Source: Prochlorococcus sp. RS04
GTDB lineage: Bacteria; Cyanobacteriota; Cyanobacteriia; PCC-6307; Cyanobiaceae
Direction: 5' to 3'
Assembly (NCBI RefSeq): GCF_001989455.1
Contig: NZ_CP018346.1
Coordinates: 248,001-312,000 of the forward strand
Length of the DNA: 64,000 nt
Shown here in pieces: positions 46,947 through 57,211 of this stretch. The notes beneath the pieces were generated by a model. It had not been told where the DNA came from and did no database searches. It saw nothing but the letters and a program-made list of their open reading frames with translations. The position numbers and the translations under genes are program-made. How positions within the stretch are numbered: the stretch's first letter is position 1; each line of letters starts with the position of its first letter.

Positions 46947-49900
46947 TTAATATCTAAAAAATAATTGAACTTGACTTTTCCAATCTCCATTCAAATCATA
47001 AGAACCTAATAATTCTAAGTTTGGATTTGCCTGAAAAGTTAAAATTCCTAAAGGTGAAATATCATCTCTACCTGGAACCGTTTGAAAGGCAAAATTTATT
47101 GTATCAGTAATATCAAGACCTATTTCGGCTACCCAAGCTTGAGAAGAAAATTCCTCATTAGAAGATGATTGACCATCATTTTCTATATCAAGATTTTCAT
47201 TAGAAAAAATATTATTTAATGAATCATTATTTTCTATTAACGCTGGATATAGAGATAACTGGAATCTTTCACTAAATGCATCTGCATTATTAAGTTGAGA
47301 AATAAATGCTCTATTTATTAAATTTGCAGAATTCCCTCCAATTAAACCAATTATTTGTGATCTGTTATAACTTGGAGTACTTCTTAATTGAATTCTTTTA
47401 TTTTCATCAGCAAAAGATAATTGATCTAAAAATCCTTCATAAGATGCTTCTATTTTGATAAGCCTTGAATTGCCAATACCAAATGAACCATTACCACTTG
47501 AAGTAGCATCAACAGCAACATCACCTGAGATATTTAAATCCTGATTGTTTTCATTTATAGGAATTATAGAATCTGGGACTTTACTGACTAGAGAAAAATT
47601 TATAAATGGAACTACACCACTTCTCGATGCAAATAAAATATAATTATCTTTATTTTTATCAAGTTTAAAAGGAGTAGTATATAGATTTGCTCTACCTTTC
47701 CTAAGATAGATGAGTCCCCTAGCATTTAAATCTTTTCCAACCACGCCATTTAAAGTAAGGTCTAATTTGGTATCTAAATAAGCTTGAACTATCTCTGAAT
47801 ATTGAAGTTTAAAATCTGGTCCAAGTTTTAATTTTAGATTATTAAAACTTAAATTATCCAAATAATTTGGTAAATTTTCACCTAAGAGAACAGAATTCAA
47901 AATTGTTTCATTTGAAATTATTTCAATATTATTTTCTTTATTCCAATAGAGTTCTGGCCAATCTTTTTCATCCTCTTTTAGGATAAGATTTTTTCCTTTT
48001 TTATCATTTTGATTGGTACTATTTAAATTAATAAATCCATTATTAAAAGATAGAAAACCTCCCAAAATAGGACTTTCAAATGATCCTCTTAAATCTAAAT
48101 CTGAATCTATTAAAAAATTAAAATTATCTTTCTTTAAATTAAATCTTTTCGTTATCAAATTAATTTCTGCCTTCTCGGAATCATTCTTGCTATAAAAAGG
48201 CAACGAACCTTTTATAAAAAGGTCTCCATAATCTTCAGACTGTGCTTGAAGATTATTGATCTCTAAAGAATCAAAATCAAAAATCATTAAGCTGTTTATA
48301 CCTTTTAGACTATTGTTAAAAAAATCAATTTCCGAATCTTTTATTACGACAAATCCATTTAATGTAGGTTTATTTTGGGTTCCTTTTAGAATCATTCTAA
48401 GATTCACATCTCCCTCTTTAAAGGTAAAGTAGTCAGCAGCAAAAATATCTAATAACTCAATAAACTTTCCATTCCCAATCAATCTTAGATCTAAGTTATC
48501 TGATTTATTTATAGGTATTGAGCCTTTAAAACTTATTGGAATTTTAGAGTCATTTACAAGCAAAGAGAAGTCAATATCAAATACAGAGTTATCAAATTCA
48601 ATAATACCTTTTTCAAATAATAATTTGTTGTTTTTAATTGATGAGTTATTAGAAGAAATTTGACTTAAGAAAGATTTATCATCAAGGTTATAAAATAAAT
48701 CCATATCAAGACCTCCAAGAAAATCTCTTGGTTGATTTAAAAAAATATTTGAAGCGCTTAATGGTATTTTTTTTATTTTTAAAGAACCATTACCTTTTAA
48801 TAATCCCCCTTCAAGATCAATAGAAAATTCCTCTTTTTTATTTTTATTATCCTCTCTAAATACATCAAGATAGCCATTTAATTTTGCATCCAATTTATAG
48901 TTGCTTGGCCTATCTCCCTCAATAGTTACTTTTGCATTATATCTACTACTGAATTTATTAAAGTATTTTTGCAAGTTAAGATTGTCGTCTTGCTGATTAC
49001 TATTTTCAATAAAATTTTTTATAAAGTCGATTTTCTCCTTAAATGATTTATTATTGTTATTTATTTCCAAATTATCCAAAATATTCGATTTACTTATGGG
49101 AATAACTTTTTTATTATCAAAGTTAAAAATATCGACCGCGGTAAGGATAGTCCAACTAGTGCTTACATTCGTGAATTCTGAATTAATAAAATTATTTTTA
49201 TTTGAATCATATTCGACTTCAATCACTCCTCCATCAATTGGATACAATGAAGAATCTATATAAAAATAATTATTATTGAAACTGAAATTAAATAATGAAT
49301 TAGCTAGATTAATATTTCTATATTTACCTAAACTCCAAGCAAGTCTTCCATCAAGAGATGACTGGTCTAAAGAAATTGATCCCTCACCATTAATAATTCC
49401 ATCGATTCTATCGAATTGATTTTTGTTTAAAGATAATTCAAGTTCATCAAGAGGAAAATTATCTGCTCGCCAGTTATAACTATCATCATCTTTGACTATA
49501 CCTAAAGTCCCTTTATTTGAGTTAAAAACTCTTATAAAATTTGCATTATCTAGTTTAAGATCAGAATCAAACTTAATTGAAAGAAATGAAGGGATTGGAG
49601 AATATCTATTTTTCATATTAAGCAGAAATTCATTGTTTTCATTTTTGATATCTCCCTCCCATGTTTCTCTAATGCGGATACCTTTAAAGTGCGGATAATC
49701 AACATTAAAGTTTATAGAAATATCAGGATCAGTAATTTTTCCTTTTAATTCTCCTTTCGCAGTAATGAAACCCCTTATATCATTTTTTCTGAAAATATTT
49801 AAATTAGATAATTGAGTTCTATTTATATTGAAACTAGTATCTAAATCACCAAAATTAATTCCTCTTCTATCAAACCAATAGGGCATATTACCCGATAATT

Positions 49901-50906
49901 TGATATCTGGATTCAGGCTATTAATGTATCCAATACTTCCTATTAAATCAATATTATTCGAACTATTATTTAATGGTACATTGAGATTAAAATTCGAAGT
50001 CAAAGTTCCATAGTTTAATTTTTCTGTATTGCCAATTAAATTATTATCTTTACAAAAAAACCTAGTTGAATCTGAATTTATATTCTCTGCAAAATCTTCT
50101 GGTTTTATTTTTAAATTAGAAAAAGAAAATCTTCCTTCACAAAATGTACGCTTTGATGATTTATTAAATTTAAAGTTAGATTTAAAAGTACCCTTTTTAA
50201 AGCTAATTTTTCTATTACCAATAATATATTCAGAATTCTCAAGATCTAAACCCTCAGAAAATAAAACCAGTTTTAAAAAGTCTTGATTTAACTTTGTATT
50301 AAATTTAAGTTTTAAAAAACCCTTTTCATCAAAATTTGATTTTACATTTGCAATGATTTGTCTATTTCTTGACTTGTAAATAACATTACCTTTTACTTTT
50401 GTTTTTAATCCCGCTTTATTAATCTTCAGATCTGAATATTTATTTAAGATAAAGTTCAATTCATACTTTGATTGTGATTTTTTTGTGATTCGATCATTTT
50501 TATAAGATTCGTCCCTTTTAAAAAAATCTCTATCTATATTTATAGCTGCTGTCTTAGGACTTATTTTTAAAATCCATTTTTGTTTTAAAAAAGATTTAAA
50601 AGGCATAATGCCCACATATACATTCTTGGCTGTAATTTCAGAATCTATATTTTTTTTATCGTTAATTTTTGAATTACCTAAAGAAATACCTAAAAATCTA
50701 ATCCCGACATAATCACCTAAATCAACATTTTTGTCTAAAAGATACTCAATACTTTTTTCGAGTGCTAATTTCCTAGAACTATAAGTTTCTTTTAAAAAAT
50801 TATTTAATAAAAAAGTGCCTAAAAAACCTAAAGGTAAAAGCATCCCTACCAAAAGAATCTTAGTATTTAAATTTAGAGATCTAATTTTTTTCAAGTTAGA
50901 GCCCAA
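46947..50906 (-). CDS. tamB: TamB/DUF490-like inter-membrane protein
   Basis: 1319-residue protein from a TTG start. A single hydrophobic segment near 16-35 (ILLVGMLLPLGFLGTFLL) anchors it in the inner membrane. The rest is a long Asn/Asp/Lys-rich, strand-forming periplasmic body, consistent with a hydrophobic groove that spans toward the outer membrane. The last 350 residues resemble the TamB C-terminal domain: LNGVVGKDLNARGLIYLRKG, then SRSGVVPFINFSL, ending DLNGDWKSQVQLFFRY with a terminal aromatic as in beta-barrel-like proteins. TamB-type proteins move phospholipid or assist outer-membrane assembly. It is divergent from ycf51. Confidence 0.82.
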   Translation of the reverse strand: MGSNLKKIRSLNLNTKILLVGMLLPLGFLGTFLLNNFLKETYSSRKLALEKSIEYLLDKNVDLGDYVGIRFLGISLGNSKINDKKNIDSEITAKNVYVGIMPFKSFLKQKWILKISPKTAAINIDRDFFKRDESYKNDRITKKSQSKYELNFILNKYSDLKINKAGLKTKVKGNVIYKSRNRQIIANVKSNFDEKGFLKLKFNTKLNQDFLKLVLFSEGLDLENSEYIIGNRKISFKKGTFKSNFKFNKSSKRTFCEGRFSFSNLKIKPEDFAENINSDSTRFFCKDNNLIGNTEKLNYGTLTSNFNLNVPLNNSSNNIDLIGSIGYINSLNPDIKLSGNMPYWFDRRGINFGDLDTSFNINRTQLSNLNIFRKNDIRGFITAKGELKGKITDPDISINFNVDYPHFKGIRIRETWEGDIKNENNEFLLNMKNRYSPIPSFLSIKFDSDLKLDNANFIRVFNSNKGTLGIVKDDDSYNWRADNFPLDELELSLNKNQFDRIDGIINGEGSISLDQSSLDGRLAWSLGKYRNINLANSLFNFSFNNNYFYIDSSLYPIDGGVIEVEYDSNKNNFINSEFTNVSTSWTILTAVDIFNFDNKKVIPISKSNILDNLEINNNNKSFKEKIDFIKNFIENSNQQDDNLNLQKYFNKFSSRYNAKVTIEGDRPSNYKLDAKLNGYLDVFREDNKNKKEEFSIDLEGGLLKGNGSLKIKKIPLSASNIFLNQPRDFLGGLDMDLFYNLDDKSFLSQISSNNSSIKNNKLLFEKGIIEFDNSVFDIDFSLLVNDSKIPISFKGSIPINKSDNLDLRLIGNGKFIELLDIFAADYFTFKEGDVNLRMILKGTQNKPTLNGFVVIKDSEIDFFNNSLKGINSLMIFDFDSLEINNLQAQSEDYGDLFIKGSLPFYSKNDSEKAEINLITKRFNLKKDNFNFLIDSDLDLRGSFESPILGGFLSFNNGFINLNSTNQNDKKGKNLILKEDEKDWPELYWNKENNIEIISNETILNSVLLGENLPNYLDNLSFNNLKLKLGPDFKLQYSEIVQAYLDTKLDLTLNGVVGKDLNARGLIYLRKGRANLYTTPFKLDKNKDNYILFASRSGVVPFINFSLVSKVPDSIIPINENNQDLNISGDVAVDATSSGNGSFGIGNSRLIKIEASYEGFLDQLSFADENKRIQLRSTPSYNRSQIIGLIGGNSANLINRAFISQLNNADAFSERFQLSLYPALIENNDSLNNIFSNENLDIENDGQSSSNEEFSSQAWVAEIGLDITDTINFAFQTVPGRDDISPLGILTFQANPNLELLGSYDLNGDWKSQVQLFFRY

Positions 50907-50958
50907 AAATAGAGTAGGCTTACAAAATATAAGAAATTAATCAGGTCAAAGCCACTAA

Positions 50959-51402
50959 ATGTCTTTTTTTGAACTATTAGAGAACACACCCAAATTTTTT
51001 GGATTCTTTGGAATATTTCTTTTCATTTGCACAATAGCAGCTTTTATATTTAATTTTGGTTTTAAATTTAGAATAATTGGAGCAACTATCTTTTCATTGT
51101 TGCTTTCTTTGAGTAGTTGGGCATTTATACAAAGTTACTCCGAAAACGTTGAAATAGAAGGTGCAAAATATGTTCCAATTGTTTATGACAATGGGTTCGA
51201 TTTGATTATTGCTAAAGCAGATGATGAATTTCCAGAAGAATCTATCGAACCAACTTTAGAACAATTATCGGAAAACTTAAGGAAAGGTAGCAGATCTGGT
51301 GCGAATGTAAAAATCAAGATAAGAAAACTTGAAAAAATTTCAGATGGTATAAGTAAACCAGTGGTTATAGGAGAAGTTAATAAAAATGTCAAAATGAATT
51401 AG
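50959..51402 (+). CDS. ycf51: Ycf51/DUF2518 family membrane protein
   Basis: 147 residues. Two membrane helices lie at about 12-32 (FFGFFGIFLFICTIAAFIF) and 35-56 (FRIIGATIFSLLLSLSSWAF). A soluble domain follows with the family motif EGAKYVPIVYDNGFDLIIAK and TLEQLSENLRKGSRSGANVK. This layout matches Ycf51, conserved in cyanobacteria and red-lineage plastids, of unknown function. It starts 52 bp from the divergent tamB gene and is 10 bp upstream of the DUF4332 gene. Confidence 0.78.
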   Translation: MSFFELLENTPKFFGFFGIFLFICTIAAFIFNFGFKFRIIGATIFSLLLSLSSWAFIQSYSENVEIEGAKYVPIVYDNGFDLIIAKADDEFPEESIEPTLEQLSENLRKGSRSGANVKIKIRKLEKISDGISKPVVIGEVNKNVKMN

Positions 51403-51412
51403 TTTTTTAAAA

Positions 51413-51832
51413 ATGGAAAGTAAAACTTTTTTAGATTTTTTGCCAACTAATTTTAGACATGAGAAATCTTTTTTTATTCAAAATAATCTAACTGACTTTG
51501 AAAAATTAAGTAATCTTTCGGACTTAGATATAAATCAGATTCAAAGAAAATCCTCACTATGTACATTGAATAATCTAAAGAAAATTAGAGCTATAGCTAT
51601 TTTTAAAAAAGAAATTGGAATTTCTCCGCCGCAAGCATATCTTCTTTTACATTGCGGAATATCTTCTATAAAATCATTATCACTATCTACTCCTTACGAA
51701 TTAGAACGCAAAATTGGTAGATTAGAAAGAAGTCTTAGAGTAAAAACTGAGACAGATATAACATTTATTCTCTTAAAAGAATGGATCAAAAAAGCTAGTC
51801 AAAACGACAAATCTATTGGAAATCTTGGATAA
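51413..51832 (+). CDS. DUF4332 helix-hairpin-helix-like protein
   Basis: 139 residues, predicted soluble and helical. The central part (IGISPPQAYLLLHCGISSIK, then LSTPYELERKIGRLERSL) matches the DUF4332 family, which has helix-hairpin-helix-like repeats and is expected to bind nucleic acid or protein. Function is unknown. It lies 10 bp after ycf51 and 40 bp before a small secreted protein, probably one transcript. Confidence 0.7.
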   Translation: MESKTFLDFLPTNFRHEKSFFIQNNLTDFEKLSNLSDLDINQIQRKSSLCTLNNLKKIRAIAIFKKEIGISPPQAYLLLHCGISSIKSLSLSTPYELERKIGRLERSLRVKTETDITFILLKEWIKKASQNDKSIGNLG

Positions 51833-51872
51833 AAAAATTTTTTAATGTAGAATTTAGAAAAAGTTAGTGATA

Positions 51873-52139
51873 ATGAAACCTTTGTTATTTTTTTTATTTT
51901 TGTTTTTCAACTCTTTATGCCCTGTTTTAAGTCAATCTAACTTATTGGAAACTGTAAAAAAGAATCCAAACGAAGCTAGGAATTTATGTAATAAGTTTAA
52001 AGATTTTAATTCTAAAGGTATTTCAGCTAGTTCAGATAAAGTTATAGAATATGTATCAAACAAAAAAAAGTTAACTCCCGTTAACGCAGAAATATTTTCT
52101 ATTTACGTCATTGGGCTGCACTGCCCAGACATTATCTAA
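51873..52139 (+). CDS. Small secreted hypothetical protein
   Basis: 88 residues from the ATG at 51873; a GTG two codons upstream is also possible. The N-terminus (MKPLLFFLFLFFNSLCPVLS) is a Sec signal peptide with likely cleavage after LSQS. The mature part is small and contains two Cys (NLCNKF, GLHCPD) that could form a disulphide. I do not recognise a family. It is 7 bp upstream of the CocE-like gene. Confidence 0.6.
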   Translation: MKPLLFFLFLFFNSLCPVLSQSNLLETVKKNPNEARNLCNKFKDFNSKGISASSDKVIEYVSNKKKLTPVNAEIFSIYVIGLHCPDII

Positions 52140-52146
52140 AGCCTAA

Positions 52147-53727
52147 ATGTCTGGTTTAAAATGGTTTGACAAGTCTCTAGTCCTTAGAGATGGAGTAAGA
52201 CTTATATCAAGGATTTGGTTACCTAATAGTAATGGGCCATGGCCTGCATTATTGATGAGACAACCATATGGAAGGGAAATAGCCTCAACTATTACCTATT
52301 CTCATCCAGAATGGTGGGCTTCCAAAGGGTATATGGTAATAATTCAAGATGTTAGAGGTATGGGTTCGTCTGAAGGGGTTTTTAATGGTTTTTCTCAAGA
52401 AGCTAGCGATACTTCAGAAACACATGAATGGGTAAGGTCTCTAAAAGAATGTAATGGAAAACTTGGCTTATATGGTTTTTCATATCAAGGATTTACTCAA
52501 CTAACTGGTGAATTAAATTCAAAGCCGCCCGATTGCTTATCTCCAGCAATGACTGGAATGAATATTAAGGATCATTGGTGCTCAGATGGAGGAGCATATT
52601 GGTGGCATAACAATATTGTTTGGGGACTTCAAATCGCAGCACTGAAAATGAAAAGAGAAAAAAAATTGCTTGAGTGGGAAAAGATAAGATTAGCCTTAGA
52701 AAATAAAAGTTATTTAAGGGAAGGAATTGATATTTTAAAAAAATATGATCCAAATAGCTTTGTTTTGGAATGGCTTAAAAATTTAAATATTGCTCGCCCA
52801 TTTCAAGAATTTAAACCAATTTCAACTTGGATTAAACAACCTATGTTAATTATTGGAGGACTATGGGATCCACATTTAAAAGGTGCCTTTGATCTTTATA
52901 AGATATCTAAAGAAGCTGGTGGGAACCCTGAGATTATTATTGGGAATGCGACACATCTAAACTGGTGGAAGGGATCACAAGAATCTTTATTAAAATTTTT
53001 TGATAAACATTTAAAATCAGATGAAAAATTTAATTCTAAGAATTATAAAGACGAAAAAAAAATATGGAATATTTCATTAAATAAGTGGGAAGAATTAGAT
53101 AATAAATTTCACCCTGAATTTATTTTTGGACTTAAAAGCGATGGCATAGCAAATGTAGAGGTTGAAGATGGAAGTCTGACCATAAATTCAAAAGGATCAG
53201 GATGGTTCACAATTGTTAATGACCCATGGAGACCTACTCCATCTGACGGTGGTCATTTAGGTCCTAATCCAGGAAAGTTTAATAGAAGTTTTATTGATAA
53301 ACGCCTTGATGTAGGTGTTTTTCAAACCAATTCTTTTGAAAAAGATCAATATTTGAGAGGAGTTCCCACATTAGAAATCCAAGTAAAAAGTGATCAGCCT
53401 AATTTTGATATCTGCCTTGCTTTATCTCTAGTTGAAGAAGGGAATGAAAAGGTGAATCAATTTTCAACCGGGTTCTTAAGGGTTAAAAACTCCAAAATAA
53501 GTGAAGAATGCATTTATCAAATAACAATGCAGCCAACAAATATTTGTTTGATTAAAGATAGCAAACTTCGTTTATCTATATCTTCATCAGCTTATCCCGC
53601 GATTGGAGTTAATCCTGGATTTGGGGAGGAAAATGTTGGAGCGCCTTCAGCAAATCATAGAGTTATTACTCTAAGTTTTAGCCTTAATAAAACATTTATG
53701 AAAATGAACCCTTTTTTTTATAAATAA
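52147..53727 (+). CDS. CocE/NonD-type X-Pro dipeptidyl-peptidase-family hydrolase
   Basis: 526-residue serine hydrolase. The opening DKSLVLRDGVRLISRIWLP and MRQPYGREIA are typical of the family. The oxyanion/Tyr region is VIIQDVRGMGSSEGVFNGFS, and the nucleophile Ser is in LYGFSYQGFTQL near 103-114. The Asp lies near GGLWDPHLKGA and the His in NATHLNWWKGS. The C-terminal jelly-roll domain runs from about 310. Such enzymes hydrolyse esters or N-acylated peptides; substrate unknown. Confidence 0.87.
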   Translation: MSGLKWFDKSLVLRDGVRLISRIWLPNSNGPWPALLMRQPYGREIASTITYSHPEWWASKGYMVIIQDVRGMGSSEGVFNGFSQEASDTSETHEWVRSLKECNGKLGLYGFSYQGFTQLTGELNSKPPDCLSPAMTGMNIKDHWCSDGGAYWWHNNIVWGLQIAALKMKREKKLLEWEKIRLALENKSYLREGIDILKKYDPNSFVLEWLKNLNIARPFQEFKPISTWIKQPMLIIGGLWDPHLKGAFDLYKISKEAGGNPEIIIGNATHLNWWKGSQESLLKFFDKHLKSDEKFNSKNYKDEKKIWNISLNKWEELDNKFHPEFIFGLKSDGIANVEVEDGSLTINSKGSGWFTIVNDPWRPTPSDGGHLGPNPGKFNRSFIDKRLDVGVFQTNSFEKDQYLRGVPTLEIQVKSDQPNFDICLALSLVEEGNEKVNQFSTGFLRVKNSKISEECIYQITMQPTNICLIKDSKLRLSISSSAYPAIGVNPGFGEENVGAPSANHRVITLSFSLNKTFMKMNPFFYK

Positions 53728-53750
53728 TTATTTTTTTGGTTAATCATTTG

Positions 53751-53772
53751 ATATTATTAATCCTTAATATCT
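53751..53772. repeat. Palindromic intergenic motif upstream of glgB
   Basis: ATATTATTAATCCTTAATA starts at 53751 and forms an inverted repeat with TTAA arms around a TCC centre. It ends about 10 bases before the glgB ATG. The same 19 bases occur at 9294-9312, immediately upstream of the small gene at 9048-9281. A common regulator is possible, but AT-rich DNA yields such matches by chance. Confidence 0.3.
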
Positions 53773-53779
53773 ACCAGTC

Positions 53780-56044
53780 ATGATCGAGACAATTCAAGCA
53801 GACTGGATTAAATCAGAAGCCATCAACCTAGAAAATTGTTGCAATGATAATCCATTAAAAATATTAGGTCCTCATTTTTATCAAGAACAATGGGTAATAA
53901 GGGTATGGATGCCTGAAGCCGACGAAGTCAAAATAAATTTTAAAAACAATACCTATAAGGCGGAAAGCATAAACCATAAATGGCTTTTTGAAGCTATCCT
54001 GCCTGAAAATCCAAATTATAATTACGAAATAAATATTTCAAGAGGAGGGATCACACATACACAACATGACCCTTGGTCATATACAGAAGAGTGGATGGGA
54101 GAAGTTGATAGACATCTTTTTGCAGAAGGTAACCATCATCATATTTGGGAAAAAATGGGAGCACATCTCATTGAAGAAAAAAACCAAAAAGGAGTCATGT
54201 TTTGCATTTGGGCTCCAAATGCAAAATCAATCTCAATAATTGGAGATATAAATTCTTGGGATGGAAGACATCATCCAATGCAAAAAAGATTAGGAGGAAT
54301 TTGGGAACTATTCATGCCAACAATGCAAGAGGGCGACACATATAAATACGAAATAAGAACTCAACAAGGTCATATTTATGAGAAAGCTGATCCATATGGT
54401 TTCCTTCATGAAATCAGGCCTCAAAATGGTTCAATAGTTTCAAAATTGAAAAACTTTAATTGGAATGATAGTTCATGGATTTCAAATAGAGATTCTTCTA
54501 GTCAAATAAACAAGCCAATTTCAGTTTATGAAATGCATTTAGGAAGTTGGCTCCATGAATCAATAGATAATAAATACCTGGAGGACAATGGTAAACCAAG
54601 AGACCCAGTGCCTGCAGCCGATTTAAAACCTGGAACAAGATTATTAACTTATCCAGAATTAACCAATAAACTCATCTCTTACGTAAAAGAGAGAGGATTC
54701 ACTCATATTGAACTAATGCCAATATCTGAACATCCTTTCGATGGTTCATGGGGATATCAAGTTACAGGCTGGTATGCACCAACAAGTAGATTTGGCACCC
54801 CAAATGAATTTAGAGAGTTTGTAAATAAATGTCATGAAGAGGGCATAGGCGTCATTCTTGATTGGGTACCTGGTCATTTTCCAAAAGATAAGCATGGTTT
54901 AGCATTTTTTGATGGTTGCCATCTTTATGAACATGGAGATTCACGAATAGGTGAACACAAAGAATGGGGAACACTGATATTTAATTACAGCAGAAACGAA
55001 GTAAGGAATTTCTTAGTAGCGAATCTCGTTTATTGGTTTGAAGAGTTTCATATTGATGGCATAAGAGTAGATGCTGTAGCTTCAATGCTTTACAGAGATT
55101 ACCTACGTCCGGATGGAGAATGGATACCCAATGAAAATGGTGGAAATGAAAATATAGAAGCCGTTAAATTTCTTCAACAGGCTAATCATGTTCTCTTCCA
55201 ACACTTCCCAGGTGCACTTTCTATCGCTGAAGAATCAACAACTTGGCCAATGGTAACCAAACCAACTGACATGGGAGGGTTAGGGTTTAACTTGAAATGG
55301 AATATGGGATGGATGCACGATATGCTTGATTATTTTGAAATAGATCCTTGGTTTAGGCAATTCCATCAGAATAGTGTCACTTTCTCAATTACATATAACT
55401 ATACAGAGAACTTTATGCTTGCACTTAGTCATGATGAAGTTGTCCATGGGAAAAGTCATCTTTTGCATAAAATGCCAGGAGATGACTGGAAGAAATATGC
55501 AAATACTCGAGCATTACTTACTTATATGTGGACTCACCCAGGCAAAAAAACGATATTTATGGGGATGGAATTTGGGCAAAGACAAGAATGGAATGTTTGG
55601 GATGATCTGCAATGGGAGTTACTAGAATTTGAGCCTCATAAAGGTATCAGAAACTTGATTGATGACCTAAACGTTCTTTATAAAAATGAACCTGCATTAT
55701 GGAAAAATGACTTTGATCCTTATGGATTTCAATGGATTGATTGTAATGACAAATCTAATTCAGTTATAAGTTTCATGAGAAGAGAAAACGATACCAATGA
55801 GTGGCTTGTTGTAGTTGCCAACTTTACACCTAATACTCATGGGTCATACAAAGTAGGTGTTCCTTTGGAAGGATTCTATAAAGAAATATTTAATTCAGAT
55901 GGGTCTAGATACGGGGGCAGTAACAAAGGAAATATGGGTGGTAATGAAACTATAAATTACAATATTCATGATTATCAAAATGCTCTAGAACTTGTGTTGC
56001 CCCCATTAAGCGTAAGTATCTTCAAACATCAATCAAAAAAATAA
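53780..56044 (+). CDS. glgB: 1,4-alpha-glucan branching enzyme
   Basis: GH13 enzyme that introduces alpha-1,6 branches into glycogen. 754 residues: two N-terminal carbohydrate-binding beta domains (to about 255), a central (beta/alpha)8 barrel and a C-terminal beta domain. Catalytic motifs are HVPG-like [29 protein letters not shown] with the nucleophile Asp, [10 protein letters not shown] with the acid Glu, and SHDEVVHGK with the transition-state Asp. It acts with glgA, also in this window. A palindrome lies just upstream. Confidence 0.97.
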   Translation: MIETIQADWIKSEAINLENCCNDNPLKILGPHFYQEQWVIRVWMPEADEVKINFKNNTYKAESINHKWLFEAILPENPNYNYEINISRGGITHTQHDPWSYTEEWMGEVDRHLFAEGNHHHIWEKMGAHLIEEKNQKGVMFCIWAPNAKSISIIGDINSWDGRHHPMQKRLGGIWELFMPTMQEGDTYKYEIRTQQGHIYEKADPYGFLHEIRPQNGSIVSKLKNFNWNDSSWISNRDSSSQINKPISVYEMHLGSWLHESIDNKYLEDNGKPRDPVPAADLKPGTRLLTYPELTNKLISYVKERGFTHIELMPISEHPFDGSWGYQVTGWYAPTSRFGTPNEFREFVNKCHEEGIGVILDWVPGHFPKDKHGLAFFDGCHLYEHGDSRIGEHKEWGTLIFNYSRNEVRNFLVANLVYWFEEFHIDGIRVDAVASMLYRDYLRPDGEWIPNENGGNENIEAVKFLQQANHVLFQHFPGALSIAEESTTWPMVTKPTDMGGLGFNLKWNMGWMHDMLDYFEIDPWFRQFHQNSVTFSITYNYTENFMLALSHDEVVHGKSHLLHKMPGDDWKKYANTRALLTYMWTHPGKKTIFMGMEFGQRQEWNVWDDLQWELLEFEPHKGIRNLIDDLNVLYKNEPALWKNDFDPYGFQWIDCNDKSNSVISFMRRENDTNEWLVVVANFTPNTHGSYKVGVPLEGFYKEIFNSDGSRYGGSNKGNMGGNETINYNIHDYQNALELVLPPLSVSIFKHQSKK

Positions 56045-56162
56045 GAAGGCTCATTTAACTTAGTGCTTCATATAAATGTTCATATAACGCTTTTGCTCTG
56101 CTTTACATTGTAAGATTTTTAAGTTGGATTTTAATTTTTTTTTAAAAATATCGAATTGAAAA

Positions 56163-57203
56163 ATGGGTCAAGATTTACCACTACTACTTTCTGCCGCCTT
56201 AGGTAAAAAAGTAAATAGGCCTCCAGTATGGATGATGAGGCAAGCAGGAAGATATATGAAAATCTATAGAGATTTAAGGGAGCGTTACCCAAGCTTTAGA
56301 GAGAGGTCTGAAAATCCAGAACTATCATATGAGATTTCAATGCAACCTTTTCATGCTTTCAAACCTGATGGAGTGATCCTTTTTTCAGATATTCTCACTC
56401 CTCTTCCAGGGATGGGCATAAATTTTGAAATAATTGAAAGTAAAGGTCCAATAATTGAGGACCCAATAAGAACTCTTAACCAAATAGAAAATTTAAAAGA
56501 ATTAAATCCAAGTGAGAGTTTAAGTTTTGTTGGGCAAGTTCTTTCTTCACTAAAAAAAGATGTGAATAATGAGGCAACAGTTTTAGGTTTTGTTGGCGCA
56601 CCTTGGACTCTTGCCGCATATGTAGTTGAAGGTAAAAGCAGTAAAAATTATTCTTTAATAAAATCAATGGCTTTTAAAGAACCAGATTTACTTCATAAAC
56701 TTCTTGATCATTTTGCAAAATGCATTGGTGAATATCTTAAATATCAAATAAAATCTGGAGCGCAAGTAGTACAAATTTTTGATTCATGGGCTGGTCAACT
56801 AAGCCCACAAGATTACGATATCTTTGCTGGGCCGTATCAAAAAAAGGTTGTTGACATTGTAAAAGCGGAATACCCAGAAACACCAGTAATTCTTTACATA
56901 TCAGGAAGTGCTGGTGTCATAGAAAGAATGGCAAAAACTGGAGTCGATATAATCTCATTAGATTGGACAGTAGATATTGAAGAGGCTTGTAAGAGAATCC
57001 CTAGCGGGATAGGAATTCAAGGTAATGTTGACCCAGGCATTTTATTCGGGAACAAAGAATCAATAAAAGAAAGGATAGATAATACTTTCAATAAAATTAA
57101 AGACAGAAAATATATTCTTAATTTGGGTCATGGGATTTTACCTGGGACTCCAGAAGAAAATGCTCAAACATTTTTTGAACATGGAAAAAAACTCACTTAC
57201 TAG
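56163..57203 (+). CDS. hemE: Uroporphyrinogen decarboxylase
   Basis: Decarboxylates uroporphyrinogen III to coproporphyrinogen III for heme and chlorophyll. 346 residues. The signature [20 protein letters not shown] is at about 19-38, followed by [16 protein letters not shown] with the catalytic Asp, [15 protein letters not shown], and [12 protein letters not shown]. The C-terminus has [12 protein letters not shown]. The 118 bp gap after glgB suggests its own promoter; the epimerase gene starts 8 bp after it. Confidence 0.97.
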   Translation: MGQDLPLLLSAALGKKVNRPPVWMMRQAGRYMKIYRDLRERYPSFRERSENPELSYEISMQPFHAFKPDGVILFSDILTPLPGMGINFEIIESKGPIIEDPIRTLNQIENLKELNPSESLSFVGQVLSSLKKDVNNEATVLGFVGAPWTLAAYVVEGKSSKNYSLIKSMAFKEPDLLHKLLDHFAKCIGEYLKYQIKSGAQVVQIFDSWAGQLSPQDYDIFAGPYQKKVVDIVKAEYPETPVILYISGSAGVIERMAKTGVDIISLDWTVDIEEACKRIPSGIGIQGNVDPGILFGNKESIKERIDNTFNKIKDRKYILNLGHGILPGTPEENAQTFFEHGKKLTY

Positions 57204-57211
57204 TCAAAGTC

